Counted from the stretch's first letter, positions 24,611 through 37,471 are shown. The stretch: DNA of 64,000 nt from Nansenia antarctica (GCA_963989245.1 OZ022345.1:52467123-52531122); one strand, 5' to 3'. Program-made: numbers and translations. Notes: generated by a model not told the origin, from the sequence alone.

Positions 24611-25989
24611 TCAGACGAGTCTTGACAACCCTTTGAGAGCTATTCCTCCAACTGCACCTGCTCCTGGTACAAACATCATAGCTGACCCTATGGTGTCCAA
24701 CAAACCGCTAATGAAGGAAGGCTTCTCCTCCTCCTCCCTCTTCTTCTGGGCCTTGATATCTTCTATATCTCTCTCAAACTGTCTTGCTCTCTCATCGAAG
24801 CCCTGCTGAAGGAGCTCTCTCTGCTCCTGAAACCACAAACAGCCCAAACACTTTACATACAGGCCAGGGGAGGCCAGTGGAAGTAGATATCGGAGGACTG
24901 GCTCACTGTAATGTATGGAAAGGAATGAGGAATATATCAAACACCATTCCTGATTCTATTCCATGCATTACAATGAGCCTGTCCTCTGATTTCGAGCTCC
25001 ACCAGCCTCCCCTTAGTTACAGGAATACATTCCTGTTGTTCTCATAGATGATATTCACTTTAATATGACTACTCTGTTCGACTTGTACTGTAACAAAACA
25101 GTTATTTAATGTGAGTTCATCCTAACTTGAAGTATTCAACCAAAAGATGATTGATCATGTTTCTCTGACTGCCACTGTTGGTTCTTTCTCTTCTTTTGGT
25201 TCCTACCTTGAGTTTGGCCTCCAGCACTTTGTCGTGTTCTGCCATGGCGTTTCTCCTGTCTCTCTCCAGCTTCTCTGTCAGTTGTTTCGTGTTCTCCTCA
25301 TGCGTCCTTTGCTGGTCAGCCCTCAGTCTCTGCTGGACGAGGAGCTGCGCCTCCAGGGCTCGAGTTTCTCTGATAGATGCCTCCCTTTTAGCCCTCTCCT
25401 CTGGAGAGAGAGAGAGAGAGAGAAGCTTTCCTCAGATTTTAACACATTGATTTAGTACATAAGACTTAAAGTTATCACTTTGAAGGTATTGCACAATACA
25501 TTGTTTATTGTCAATTTATTGCTCAATGGAAATTAAAGTCTTTACAATAACCCTTCACGAGATTGACAGTTCACAGTTTTTACATGCATACATAAAGAGA
25601 GAGCACAGTGCCTGTTCTATTGGGGGGGGTTAAGTGCCGTGCTCAGCCCTCCAGTCTCACGCCCCCTTGTCAGCACACTGGGGATTGAACCGGCGACCTT
25701 CCGGTTACAGGCTGACAACTCTAGATACTGTTATGTCTATCGATATATAGATTTGGATGGATAGCCCTGCCTTTGTGAAGTCAAATGTTGCCTTTAGACC
25801 GTGAAACTATCGTCTTGGTCTAATGGTATACGTTTGTGTTCGCTGTGTGGGAGGCACGCCAAACCCGGTTCTGTCTGTCTGTACCTTCAGCTTTCTGCTC
25901 AGCTTCAGTGAGGGATTCATCTGCTACCAGTATGGCCTGTCCAATGTTTGCCTTCCCATCCAGATACACCTTCAGAACCTCCTCAGCCT

Positions 25990-26044
<55 letters not shown>

Positions 26045-29000
26045 CATGTACTGAGCTTGACCTGGAAAGAGCTGGCTTCACTATTTAGCTGTAATCATAA
26101 TAATAGAATAGTATACAATCAAATAAGTGAAACATTCCCATATTTGGCTGTAATGATAATTCTAATGAATACTTTCTTTGTTTTTATGTGACCTACCCCT
26201 GTTGTTATTAATTGTTCATGTAAAGCACATTGTATTGGATTTATGCATTCAAATGTTTTGATTGATTAACTGATTGATCCTACAGCACCTTGACCCCCTT
26301 GCCTCCCTCAGATCTGTATTCACTGGTCATCGTCGTCAGGTCCCTGCAGTACTCGCGGTATCCACCAGAGGTCATGTAAGAGCCGGATCTCAGTTGTTCC
26401 TCCAGGTCGGCAAAGATGCGTCTGATCTTGTCCTCACACACCTTCTGGGACTCCTGGTAGTTCTTCTCAAGGATCTTCTTGTATTCCTCCTGGAGCACTG
26501 TCTAATGAAGCACCATTGAGGGAGGGTTAAAAACAAGAGGTTAGACAACTATTCTGTCCTCAGTCTTCTCTCGTCCTCTACTCTCATCTGCAGCATGTCA
26601 AGAAGGTAACCAATGGGTAAGTGGCGCCATAAAGGGATAGTTCACTCAAATCACAACTGTAGTAGCATATAGCATACCATATACCCATAGTAGCAGAGTA
26701 CACACAGTGTTGGTCGTTTGTTTGCTTAGCCACAGTTGAGCAATTATATGGCTTACACCTGTTCAATCCTCTCAAAACACCACAACAGCAAGGGGTCAGA
26801 GGTCAATTTGGGATAGGGTTGACAGACTATACAGTACATGACGCTTAGCCGTGCATAATGAGCTTGGGACATCAACCCAGGGCTCTCAAGTCTCACGCAT
26901 TGGACGTGAGACACACGCATTTCAACCTGTTCACACGCTCACACGCCACACCTTGTCTCATGCCCAATGCGTGAGACTTGAGAGCCCTGTCAACCCCATA
27001 CTAACCACAAGCATGGCCTGGTACTTCTGTCCCTCGTCCTTGAAGGCACTATGCATGAACACAGCCAGAGCCTCTTTCTCCACTGAGCCGTGGATCTCAG
27101 ACAGGTCCTCCTGGGTGTCAGTGGGGTAGGCCACAAACTCTGTCATCTTCTTCTCGTAGTGGACCCTGGCACGCTCCACAGCAGCAGAGTTCTCAATGTG
27201 GGACAGAGCCACCACGGCGTTGTCCAGACTGGGGATCTGCCCGCTGCGGATCGCTGCCACGTACGTCTCTGCCAGGTTCCCCAGCACTGCAGGACAGAGA
27301 GAGGAAGGTAGGGGGGGAGAGGGAGGGAGAGGGATAAGGCGAGAGATGGAAGGAGAGAATGGGAGGGAGGGGGGAGAGGGAGGGAGAGGGATAAGGGGAG
27401 AATGGGAGGGAGAGGGGGAGAGAAAGAGAGTAGGGGTGGGAGAGAGGGAGGGCGAGAGAAAGAGATTCATAACATGATATAAAAGTGGAGAGAAGGAGAG
27501 AGATTCTCATCATAACAGTATACAGAAGAGGAGAGAGAGAGAGATATAAAGAAGTTGTTTCACTAGTACAGATCAGACCCAGGAGACTGTCCTGAGGAGC
27601 TGATATATATCAGTGTTCTACTACACATGCCTGATATATCAGTATTGTACTACTGTGGGGAACGTTCTGGCCTGCAGGTGGAGCCAGACTGTGGTGGAGT
27701 GTGGATGATGGAGCTGATTGAGGCAGGTGTCCTCAATTAGACTCATCATCCAAATGGACTTTTAACCTGTGTGTGTTTGTTCCCCGGGGCAGTGAGGCTG
27801 TGCGGAGAAATCTGGCCAGAGAGAGAGAACCCGGAACAGAGAACGGCTGAGTGACATTCCTGAAAGGGGAAGGAGCCGAGGCGCGGTCTACAAGCCACCA
27901 GTGCAATTATTATTGATTAAGACTTTGCTGTGCATTGCTTTATTATTTTGCTGAGAATTCCGCCAGCATGCCGAGTGGGTGTGCAGTGCAGTGTGTGAGA
28001 GAAATAAACAGCTAATCAACCAACTATTCCTCTGTGCCTCGAATCTGCTACAACATGTCTGATATATCAGTGTTGTACTACTCATGTCTGATATATCAGT
28101 GTTGTATTACTCATGTCTGATATATCAGTGTTCTACTTCTCATGTCTGATATATCAGTGTTCTAATACTCATGTCTGATATATCAGTGTTCTAATACTCA
28201 TGTCTGATATATCAGTGTTCTACTTCTCATGTCTGATATATCAGTGTTCTAATACTCATGTCTGATATATCAGTGTTCTAATACTCATGTATGATATATC
28301 AGTGTTCTACTACCAGTGTTTCCTCTATATGCATTTATTCGTGGCGAGCCGCCACGAATGAATTTCCTCCGCCACTAATTGATTCAGACAGTCCACTTTG
28401 ATTCAGTCTGCGCAGAAAGGCAGCGAGTTATTATGACCGGAGAACAGAAGAAAAGCAGATTGAAGCTAGATTTAGGCCGCTTCCAGACCTACATTTCGTT
28501 ACGATTTAGGGCGTAGTTAGTTACAATATGTTACAATGTTGCAATTAACCTCGTCGTTTGTGTTCGCACTGCTATCGAGACTGAATCGCTCTCAACAGGC
28601 TCTTTCAAAACAGTTTTGTGATTGGTCCGAATTTAGCGGGACATTTGGATTTCTCTCTTCGCCCGTCGCCGGTCCCTTTAATCCCGTAAACGTATCCTAA
28701 TCGAAAATGCAACATCATCAGCGACGACTGTGGGTTATTGCATTTACTGCTGTTCTCTGGTTCATGTTCTTATACCAGTGCTCAGTATAAAGTATTTTAA
28801 ATGAACATTCGTAAGGTATGTCATCTGCTCGGCTTTAATGACTTAACCGCTATTTAAGAAATTATAATTGTTGCCACCCTCTAGTTTTTGGTGAAATTAC
28901 GTCTTTGTTTTGAGCGCCAGTGCGCGTTTTATGAGCGTGCACGCGAAAAAAGAGCGCTCCGCCACTAATGTGACAAATCCTGGAGGAAACACTGTACTAC

Positions 29001-30513
29001 TCATGTCTGATATATCAGTGTTCTAATACTCATGTTTGTTATATCAGTGTTCTACTACTCACGTCTGCCTGTGACTCTCATGCCCCCTATCAAGGCCTTG
29101 GTCTCGGCCTTGGTGAAGATGTGATCACAGAAGTGTCTAGCCTGCTGAACGAAGCAGGGCTCCAGGTCTGCATCAGTCAGATCTTCCATACGCCTAATCT
29201 TCTCTGTGTTGGCAGGCCGCTCGAACACAAAGCACCACCGAGGAGTGAAGTAGTTCCTCAGACAGCTACGAGGAAGGTTGAACGTCTGGATTTTCTTTGA
29301 TGTTCCTTGGAAAAAAACAACACTAAATGTCAAAGGGGAACCACTGCACATGTTTAGAAATATGTCAATATGCCTAAACCCCTCTGACTTGGTGGAGAAC
29401 AGTCTGTCAAAGTGAGCACCTCTCTCACGGTAAACATTTGGTCGAACACCGAATGTGCTTTTTTTTCGGTTGCATCCCTACTCCTAACCCCTAACCCCCC
29501 AACACAGTCCCTAGCCCCTAACGCCTAACTCCTAGCCCCTAAACCATAACCCTTAGCCCCTAACCCCTAGTCCTTAGCCCCTAAACCCTAGTCCTTAGCC
29601 CCTAGTCTCTAAACCCTAACCCCTAGTCCTTAGCCCCTAATCCCTTGTCCCTAACCCCTAGTCCTTAGCCCCTAGCCCCTAAACCCTAGTCCCTAACCCC
29701 TAGTCCTTAGCCCCTAGTCCCTAATCCCTAGTCCCTAACCCCTAGTCCCTAACCCCATTTATTCGTTGGTGTTCCTCTCACCCGGTTTCAGTTGCAGGGC
29801 GTTCTCCAGGTACTGGTCAGAGGTGACTGGTTGTCCGTCAATCTCCAGTTCCAGGGTGAAATCTCTGACTGCCCACACGAAGGAGGGGAAGAAACGCATG
29901 TATTCTGAGTCGTCCTCGTCTCTCTGGTTGGACTTCACCTTGATGTGCTCTGTCAGTTCTGTCACATAGCTGTAGGGGGCAGTGTTGAGGAGGAAATGTA
30001 CCACCACTGAGGGAGGAGAAAGAGTAAGCCATCTTTGCTCCAATCATACGTACATCTAACCTCTCTTCCTTCTTATCCCTTTCTCCCCTCTTCTGTCTCT
30101 CTCCCTCTGCTCTTCTCCCATGTCCCTCCCTTCCCTCTCCTCCTATCCCCCCCTCCCTCCACCCCACCCCCCCACACACACACCCACCCCCCTCCACAGT
30201 GTAGAAGGATACTGGAGTTTCTCCAGAGCGTTGTTATCGATGACGCCCATGCTGTTGTACACCAACGTGCTGCTCAGCAGAACCGCCAGGGCAAAGATCC
30301 AGTTGTCATTATTGTTGTCGCCCTGACAACACACAAACACGTCTCTGGTATTCTGTTTACACAGGAATGTAATAGAGCTTGGGAGGAACATTTACTAGGC
30401 TTGTTTGAATTCTACAGTTGGGGAAATCAAAGTATTATTCACCACTGTATAACAGAGTTTGTTTCATAATCAGTCGAATGATGTCAGGTAACCAAACCTC
30501 AGGTACAGTTGTT

Positions 30514-30569
<56 letters not shown>

Positions 30570-33500
30570 TCTCCACGTCCCCCAGCCCCTCTGTGTCCAG
30601 CAGCACCAGAGTGTGGTCAGGTTTGTTGGGGTGAGGCACACACCACATCCAGATGCCCTTAGTCTTGGCCTGGACGGTGGCTCCCAGGGCAAACCCTGGA
30701 GGATGAAAGAAGAGGAAACAAACCATTCCTCCAATGTTCACACAGAGACTCTTTATAGAGTTGGCTGAATGGGAGATGTTGACACCAGGATGCAGCGCAT
30801 CCTATGATAGATAGTGTAAACCATAGACAATACTGGTCCATGTAGGGGCCATACTGTATGATGTGGTGTAGCCTGCAGCTCACAGTACATGGCATATATA
30901 TCTGGGACGTTAGGAGACCAGCTGTTCAATTTGACTGGGGTAATATAGGTTCTCATTAACCATTTGTATTGTAATTTGTATTGTCATTCTCGTGTTAATG
31001 GATTGTTTTTGGGCTTGTTCACATGCCAATTGCCAGTCAGCTTCATTAATGTCCTCTTGTACATCTAGTCTCCATGCCTCCAGCCTATCGGTGGTGGATT
31101 CCTTTTCAAAAAGCATCAACGCTGAGTAAAATAAAGAAACTTGACCTATTCCCACTAAATTTAGAAGAGTAAGATTTTCAAGATGCGACAGTGTGGGTTC
31201 AGACATTATATTCTTATGTTTTGATGAGATTAAATGTTTCAGTTGCAAGTATTGAAAAAAAAAAAAAAATCTGATCAAAGGTGAGGAGTGTACCGTCCCT
31301 ATATAAGTCCTGTATTTTTTGCACACCACTGTCTGCCCAGATTTTTAAGCCACCATCCGCTCTTCCTGGCTTAAAGCGGGTATTACCCCATATGGGAGAG
31401 AAACAAGAAATGAGAGGAGTATCTCCAATATGATAATGTGCCTTATACCAGATGTCAATGGTATTTTTGAGGAAGGGGTTATCTGTTTTTGGGGGTCTGC
31501 AGAATATACATATAACATTAGTGGCAGGTTTGGTACCGAAGTGTGCTCAATGTCAGTCCAGGCAGGAGGAGTGTCAGCTGAAAAATAAAACATTGCAGAA
31601 CGTAATTGTGCTGACCAGTAATACAATTTAAAGTTTGGTAGCCTTAATCTGCCCCTCTCATAAAGCAGGCATAGCAATCCCAGTCTCAATCTAGCTTTTC
31701 TATTGTTCCAAACACATTTCCTAAGCATACTATTAAGATGAATAAAAAAAAGATGTTGGTAGTGGGAGAGGAATAGATTGAAAAAGATTTTGGCAACATT
31801 TTAATTTTGAAACGCGAGCTTCGTGCCTGTCCTGGTGTCAAGTTTGGGCTGTTCCCAGCGGTTCTGAAAATCACTCTGCCAAGTGGTTCCGCGCATACGT
31901 TTGAGGACCCGACCACCGCCTCCACTTTCATAAACAGTAAACTCAGAAAAATTGTTCCCTAACTGCGCGAACCAATTCAGTTAAGATGAACTCCCTGCCA
32001 AAATTCTCATACCTCTTTCAGTGTTTACCCATCTTTCTTACCCAACATTTTTTCCAGAAAATTGACAGTCTGGTGTCGCGGTTCATCTGGAACGGGAGAG
32101 TTCCTAGGCTCGGTAGAGCCCTCTTACAAAGACCAAAACTTCTGGGAGGGTTGGCTCTGCCCAATTTTAGATTGTATTATTGGGCAGCCAACTTTAGAGT
32201 ATTACAACATTGGGCACGGTTTAAAAACTCCCCTTCATCTCCTGTATGGTTGGATTTGGAATCCTCCTCTTCCAGCCCTGCCTCATTGACTGCTCTTGCT
32301 TACGCACCTTTACATTTTTCTGCTTCTCCCTATTCTAAAAATATTATTGTTAAATCAACACTTAGGATCTGGAACCAGTTTAGACGACATTTTGGTTTAC
32401 AATCTTTTTCTTTATTAGCTCCAATTACAGCTAACCCTGTCTTTCCCCCCTCCGTGATAGATAGAGGTTTTTTCTCCTGGTCTGCTCTTGGTATCAGAAC
32501 GTTCAGAGATTTATATATAGAAAATATTTTTGCATCATTTGAACAACTGTCCGAGAATTTTTCTCTTTCAAGGTCACATTTCTTTAGATACTTGCAAGTC
32601 CGCAGTTTCGTACGTAATATTGGAAGCGCGAGGAGAAGGTGGGGCGCTCTGCTAGAGCGACTCCCGACACGGCTTGTGTTTTAGCAAGACAAAATGTGTT
32701 TCGATTTATGAGAAAAGGAGGATTGTGTTTTGTGAATTGTGTCTTCATGTGAAATGTGTTTATGGTTTTGGCAAATGGGAGCTAGTTTTATTAAATGTGT
32801 TTAGAGAACTGGTCATTTGGTTTAGAGAATTGGCTTTTGTGTTTTAGCAATTGGGAAAAACTGTAATAGTATAACCAGAGAAACGCCCAAAGAGTTTGAT
32901 TTGTTGCATTAGGTTTGGGATACTATAACAGACAAATTTGTTAAATAAAGAATAACGTTGTCAGTGTATAACGAAATGTGCTCATGTTCTCCCACTTGGA
33001 TGCCCGACAGGCCTGTATGTGTTCTTATCGACATGGCCAGGGGTTCTATTGCTAGTATAAACTTAATTGGGGATAACGGACATCCTTGGCGAGTGGATCT
33101 TTCTAAAGCAAATGACTTAGAAATCATATTATTTGTAACTACATTGGCTATTGGGCTAGTATACAGAATCTGAATCCATTTAAGAAAGTTTTTTCCAAAT
33201 CCAAATCTTGGCAAAACATTAAATAGATATGGCCATTCTATTCTATGAAAGGCCGTGCGTCCAATGAGAGTAAAGCTGTATCTCGAGTATCGGAACTTGC
33301 GTGAATAATGTTAAGAACTCTTCTAATATTATGGAAACCCTGGCGTTTTTGCACAAAACCATTTTGATCACTATGAACCAAGTGCGGAATATGAGGGTCC
33401 AATCTCCTTGCTAAGGCTTTACAAAGTGTTTTTGTGTCAACTCCGAGTAAACTTATAGGTCTGAATGACGAACATTCTGCAGGAGGTTTACCTGGCTTCA

Positions 33501-35437
33501 GAATAACTGTTATCATTGCTTGCCTTAAAGTGGGTGGTAGAATTCCATTTTTGAAGGATTCCGAATACATATTTAAGAGTAGAGCTAGTCGTTTTCCCTT
33601 AAATGTCTTGTAAAATTCAATTGGTAGGCCATCAGGCTCTGGAGCCTTACCACTATTGATAGCTTGGATAGCTTGTAATATCTCTTCAGTTGTCAAATCT
33701 ACATCAAGATTTAGTTTTATGTCCTCAGTCAGTGTCCTGAATTGAAGCTGATCAAGAAATGTGTCACGTTCTTCTGAGGTTTGGGGGCATTCTGATTTAT
33801 ATAAGTGTTCATAACACTCTTTAAAACAGTTGTTAATTGGAGATAATGGAGAGATTGTTATTCTATTAATAGCTCTGTCTGACTGCATTTTCTTTATTCT
33901 CCACGCTAAAAGCTACCAACATTAGATTGCTTCAACCACATTAAACTTTTTAGAGCCTTGTCAGCAGAAATGTTATTATATTTAGCTCTCAAAAGAAGAA
34001 GGTCCCCTTGTTTTGCTGGATCATCTCTATCATCCAATTCTACCTCCAAAGACTTAATTTGTTTCTCGAAGGTTTCCATCTCACTTTGTTGTTTAGACTT
34101 TGAGCTTGTATAACTAATGACTTCCCCTCTAATATAAGCTTTGAATGCCTCCCACCTAATGCACACACTAGTTTGATCATTCAGTATTCAAAATAACTGT
34201 CTATTTTAGTTCCAACAAATGCAACAAAGTCTGGATTATGCAGCCAAATCGCCAGTTAGGGGGGTTATGAATGAGGTTATCAATATCAATGGTCAAAGAA
34301 ACCGCGGCATGGTCACTTATTACAATACAGTCATACCAACAATCATTGATCTTGGACAAGAGTTCCTTTGAGACAATAAAATAATCAATACGAGACAGTG
34401 ATTTACTCACACTTGAATGACAGGAGTATTCTTGTTTTGTCGGGGTTTCGCTCTCTCCATACCTCGACCAAATCAACCATATATTGTTTTATATGTTTTC
34501 TGGTTTGTGCCTTTGTTGTATCACTACCCGTTGAGCGATGTAATTCAGGGCATAAAAACTATATTCAATCTTAACAGAATACAATTAAATCAAGTTAGTT
34601 AATTAAACTTATTGAGCCATGTTCTTTGACAGAGATTAAGCCAGGTCCTTGACTAAACTGCACGTTCAAATGAAACTCTCCTTTGAAGATAACTTTTAGT
34701 CTAGGTGTAGGCTTACTATCATCTACGTCTGGCTTATTGTCTTATAATAAACTTTATTTAGATTTCTTTTACCCGGTTAGTCTCATTATTAACAATATCT
34801 TTTACAAGAGAGACCAGCCAAAATAGCAGCACAGACAGTTGCAGACACATTTAGAGCAAATGCCTGAACCGGTTTCACATTGGTGCAAGAAAATACTACT
34901 GTCATGTGAACCAGTTTCACACGCCTGAATGACAGCAGTATTCTTGCACCACACCACATTCCACATTAGTTTACTCTTCAGCACCTGATCAGCCAGAGGA
35001 GGATGGGTCCCCCCTTGGAGTCTGGTGTCTCTCAAGGTTTCTTCCTCTGAGGGAGTTTTTCTTTGCCACTGTGCCTTGTATTTTCTCTCCCCTCTTGGGG
35101 AGTTTTTTCCATGGCTTTGTATATCTCTGGTTTGTTGTGTTATCTTTACAGTGAATAAACCACAACCATGGAGTGTGGGGCTACGAAGAGGCTATTGATG
35201 ACTTAGCCTAAAAGCTATTAAATACAGGATTCACTCACCTTTAGTCTTCCCAGCCAGCTTGTTCATGAGGTAGGACTTGCCGGTGCGGAACAGCCCAACC
35301 ACAGACACCACCACCACATGCTGGTCGATCCGGTCCAGGATTTCCCGAGAGCTTGGGACCACGCGCAGCCTCCCGTCTCCATCGTTCTCGATCAGACACA
35401 CCGGCTCCGGCATGGACACTGTTCTGCTGCCTGCCAT
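24611..35437 (-). CDS. gbp: Guanylate-binding protein B (GBP-B), complete, ten coding exons
   Basis: Paralogue of GBP-A. Exons on the minus strand: 35437-35239, 30695-30568, 30322-30213, 29969-29782, 29305-29063, 27286-27006, 26501-26289, 25987-25885, 25400-25207 and 24826-24611. The first eight have the same lengths as in GBP-A (199, 128, 110, 188, 243, 281, 213, 103). Total 1875 nt, 624 aa, no stop or frameshift seen. Motifs: P-loop GLFRTGKS (Phe for the usual Tyr), VQAKTKG (Ala at the Ser73 position), DTEG, RD in VWAVRDFTLEL. The last two exons give a charged coiled coil, then KKREEEEKPSFISGLLDT and a hydrophobic glycine-rich end (FVPGAGAVGGIALKG) that could bind membrane. There is no CaaX box. 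Intron 1 holds an L1 fragment. The duplicated 5' noncoding exon is near 37480-37650. Confidence 0.93.
24862..25013. repeat. Common teleost MITE in GBP-B intron 9
   Basis: Ends of AGGGGAGGCCAGTGG type pair with CCACCAGCCTCCCC. The interior has the typical GGACTGGCTCACTGTAATG and CATTACAATGAGCCTGTCC arms. The family is widespread in bony fish genomes. A related copy lies at about 22016-22165. Confidence 0.7.
26878..26989. mobile_element. 112-bp MITE specific to the GBP-B copy
   Basis: Perfect 26-bp terminal inverted repeats starting CAGGGCTCTCAAGTCTCACG, flanked by TCAACC on both sides (26872-26877, 26990-26995). GBP-A has the uninterrupted site at about 1737-1748. It is inserted in intron 6 near the exon 6 donor. 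Confidence 0.9.
27655..28053. repeat. Inserted element of about 400 bp, LTR-like
   Basis: Absent from the paralogous position in GBP-A. It starts near TGTGGGGAACG and ends near GCTACAACA, with an AATAAA at 28004. The TG/CA ends and poly(A) signal suggest a solo LTR, but no target duplication is visible, so the class is uncertain. Confidence 0.45.
28054..28313. repeat. 29-bp minisatellite derived from the exon 5 splice donor region
   Basis: About nine copies of a 29-bp unit containing CTCATGTCTGATATATCAGT. Further copies lie at 27600-27650 and 28995-29062, next to exon 5. On the coding strand each unit reads CAGACATGAGTAGTAG, against CAGACGTGAGTAGTAG at the true exon 5 donor. GBP-A has only two copies. 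Confidence 0.85.
28314..28994. mobile_element. 681-bp non-autonomous element with CAGTGTTTCCTC ends
   Basis: Ends CAGTGTTTCCTC and GAGGAAACACTG are exact reverse complements. TACTAC occurs on both sides (28308-28313, 28995-29000), inside a copy of the 29-bp minisatellite. The interior includes GGCGAGCCGCCACGAATG. hAT-like ends, but the duplication is 6 bp rather than 8. Confidence 0.7.
31986..32684 (+). pseudogene. Second L1-like ORF2 C-terminal fragment, opposite strand
   Basis: An open frame of 232 codons with PKLLGGLALPNFRLYYWAAN and ALGIRTFRDLYIENIFASFE, typical of the region after the reverse transcriptase in L1/Tx1 LINEs. It lies on the plus strand inside the minus-strand LINE. It is 5' truncated and lacks its own catalytic domains. 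Confidence 0.8.
32660..32900. repeat. MITE copy related to 35800-36760
   Basis: Shares GTGTTTTAGCAAGACAAAAT at one end and AGCAATTGGGAAAAACTGTA at the other with the reverse complement of the element in 35800-36760. No protein was seen. Confidence 0.6.
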
Positions 35438-35455
35438 GACGGTTCTACACACACA

Positions 35456-35457
35456 CC

Positions 35458-35494
<37 letters not shown>
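35456..35494. repeat. (CAA)n microsatellite upstream of GBP-B exon 1
   Basis: About 13 CAA units. It replaces the long CA array found at the same place in GBP-A. Confidence 0.95.
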
Positions 35495-35495
<1 letters not shown>

Positions 35496-35799
35496 GAGTG
35501 AAAGGGACATTAGATTACATTTTGTCTGGAGTTCGTCCAAAATACAATAATCTGCAGGTGCAGCTGATAAGCGCAGCGCTCAACAGACAGAAAACTCATA
35601 GCAGTGACATTATATCTGTTGCTAATGCAGTTCAAATTAAGTTAAACAGTCATACATTGGAGGCTCATGTCATCTGTTTTTAAATACAACAAGAATGTGG
35701 CATCGGAAAGCACCCAGGTACACATGTACACACACGCGTGCACACACGCACACACGCACACACAAACCTGTGCCTTCACACTGAAGACTGGTTAAAACC

Positions 35800-36537
35800 T
35801 GTAAAGCTGAAATACAGTTTTTCTCAATTGCTGAAACACATTTCACAAAACGTCCCTCCATTTTCCCAAAACTCTAAACACAACACACTTTTCTAAAGCT
35901 ACATAAGCAAAACCTCACCTTCTCTCTTCAAAACTCAAACTTTCACACCAAAACAGCTGCTCAAAGCCTGCAAAAATGTAAACACTATATGCATCATTAC
36001 AGACTACAACAAAACAACTGAAAACACAATGTTCAGTGTGTGAGAATGTTCTTTTTTTCCACAACTGCCAAAGCACATTTTTAGAAACCTTACAGTATCT
36101 GTTCTCAGAATATATCACTGTAGAGTATTGGGCATTCATAGATGTGTGTGTTTCATATGAACAATATGTAAATCTACAGAAAATACAGTATGTATGTTAC
36201 AGTACATGTGGGAATACGGTACATGTGGGAAAACTAGGGTTAGGGTTAGGTGCTAGGGTGACTTGGTACATGCTGGCATGTCTAACCCTAACCTTAACCC
36301 TAACCCTAACCCTACCCCTAATCCTAACCCTAACCTTAACTCTAGCACCCTAGCACCTAACCCTAACCCGAGTTTTCCCACATGTACTGTATTCCCACAT
36401 GTACCGTAACATGTACACTACTGTACTGTATCACAACTCAATGCAAACACTACAGAGGATCCATTACACACAACAATACTCACTGAAAACAATGTTCAGG
36501 GTGTGATGTTTTTTTTAAATGTATTTATGGAACTATA

Positions 36538-36586
<49 letters not shown>

Positions 36587-36760
36587 ACAATCATTTGCAA
36601 CAAGTGTCTTAAATGTTTAGTCGTTATGTTTAATGAATGAAGCTAGGTGTGTTCATTGTGTTCAAATTTTGCTGACTGTGGCAAGCATTTTGCATCACAT
36701 GAGCTTTAATTTGAGAATTTGAGCAGAGTTTTTTGCAACTTGTGTTTTAGCAAGACAAAA
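35800..36760. mobile_element. MITE-like element with telomere-like palindrome, 5' intron of GBP-B
   Basis: The ends carry TTCTCAATTGCTGAAACACA and TTGTGTTTTAGCAAGACAAA, which match the copy at 32660-32900. Inside are a palindrome at 36196-36410 rich in TTAGGG/CCCTAA and a CA array at 36541-36584. No reading frame of note. Confidence 0.55.
36196..36410. repeat. 65-bp palindromic arms around (CCCTAA)n-like core
   Basis: Left arm 36196-36260 and right arm 36346-36410 are inverted copies with three mismatches. Both contain TAGGGTTAGGGTTAGG or its complement next to repeated GTACATGTGGGAA. The 85-bp centre is mostly TAACCC/TAACCT. Confidence 0.9.
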
Positions 36761-37397
36761 TATGTGTCAGTATATCTATCTCAACTAATCCAAACCTGCT
36801 AGCAGGCGCCTGGGTCAAAGCGCACCGCCACACTAAGTATAGTGAGAGAGAGCAACATAATGTGAGGTGATGGACGAACACCTCGCATTTTGGATAGATG
36901 TCCCGATTCTGACAATCTCTGACAAATAAGATACCCAAAAAGATACAAAAATGACCCGCGGCCGCACCCCCCTTTCATACGTGCCTGTTATATCGCCACA
37001 TCTAACCCGAACCCTAAAGGCGCGTCTATTGGATATTTTTTTTACTCGATAGTACGACTCTTCCGTACGATAGTATATTAAATCATTATTCTATTTCTAC
37101 TTGATTCCTACCATTATATTCACAGTTGAGAGGTCGTATAAGCAAAAAAAGAACCTTCCTTCTTAGCACGACGACTGACGACAGTCCCTGGATTGAGTTT
37201 AGATGACCTTCTCCTACTAAAACTGGTGGACAGATGATTCACTTACTTAGTCCGATGTGTAGTAAATAGTTACAATGTGTTGTAAGTCGCTTTGGAATAA
37301 GGCGTCTGATAAATGTCAATAAGTAAACATGACAATTCAACTTTGATTAGTTCCAAATGTGTGACATGTCATTGTGTAGCCTATAAAGTGAACGACA

Positions 37398-37402
<5 letters not shown>

Positions 37403-37467
<65 letters not shown>
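37403..37467. repeat. (CA)n microsatellite upstream of GBP-B
   Basis: About 32 CA units next to the donor of the putative 5' noncoding exon. The GBP-A counterpart at 6470-6493 is shorter. Confidence 0.95.

Positions 37468-37471
<4 letters not shown>

Larger units (their letters stand above)
30900..34480 (-). pseudogene. L1/Tx1-like LINE ORF2 remains in GBP-B intron 1
   Basis: Minus-strand pieces in order: endonuclease C-terminus (SRIDYFIVS, then VISDHAAVSL) at about 34476-34250, linker at 34166-33906, reverse transcriptase at 33888-33238 (GKAPEPDGLPIEFYKTF, CSSFRPISLLGVDTKTL) and 33214-32909 (RQGCPLSP; the catalytic YADD is YTDN), and the C-terminal region at 31800-30907 (GRLRLPNFKLYYWSAQL). 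It is 5' truncated and has frameshifts and stops. A reversed LINE piece and a MITE (31986-32900) interrupt it. Confidence 0.85.

Noticed and set aside
28054..28313. CRISPR-like array
   Set aside because: The 29-bp units are contiguous with no spacers, in a vertebrate intron; it is a minisatellite.
36196..36410. A true telomere or chromosome end
   Set aside because: The repeat is short, degenerate and palindromic, with unique sequence on both sides; it is interstitial and part of a MITE.
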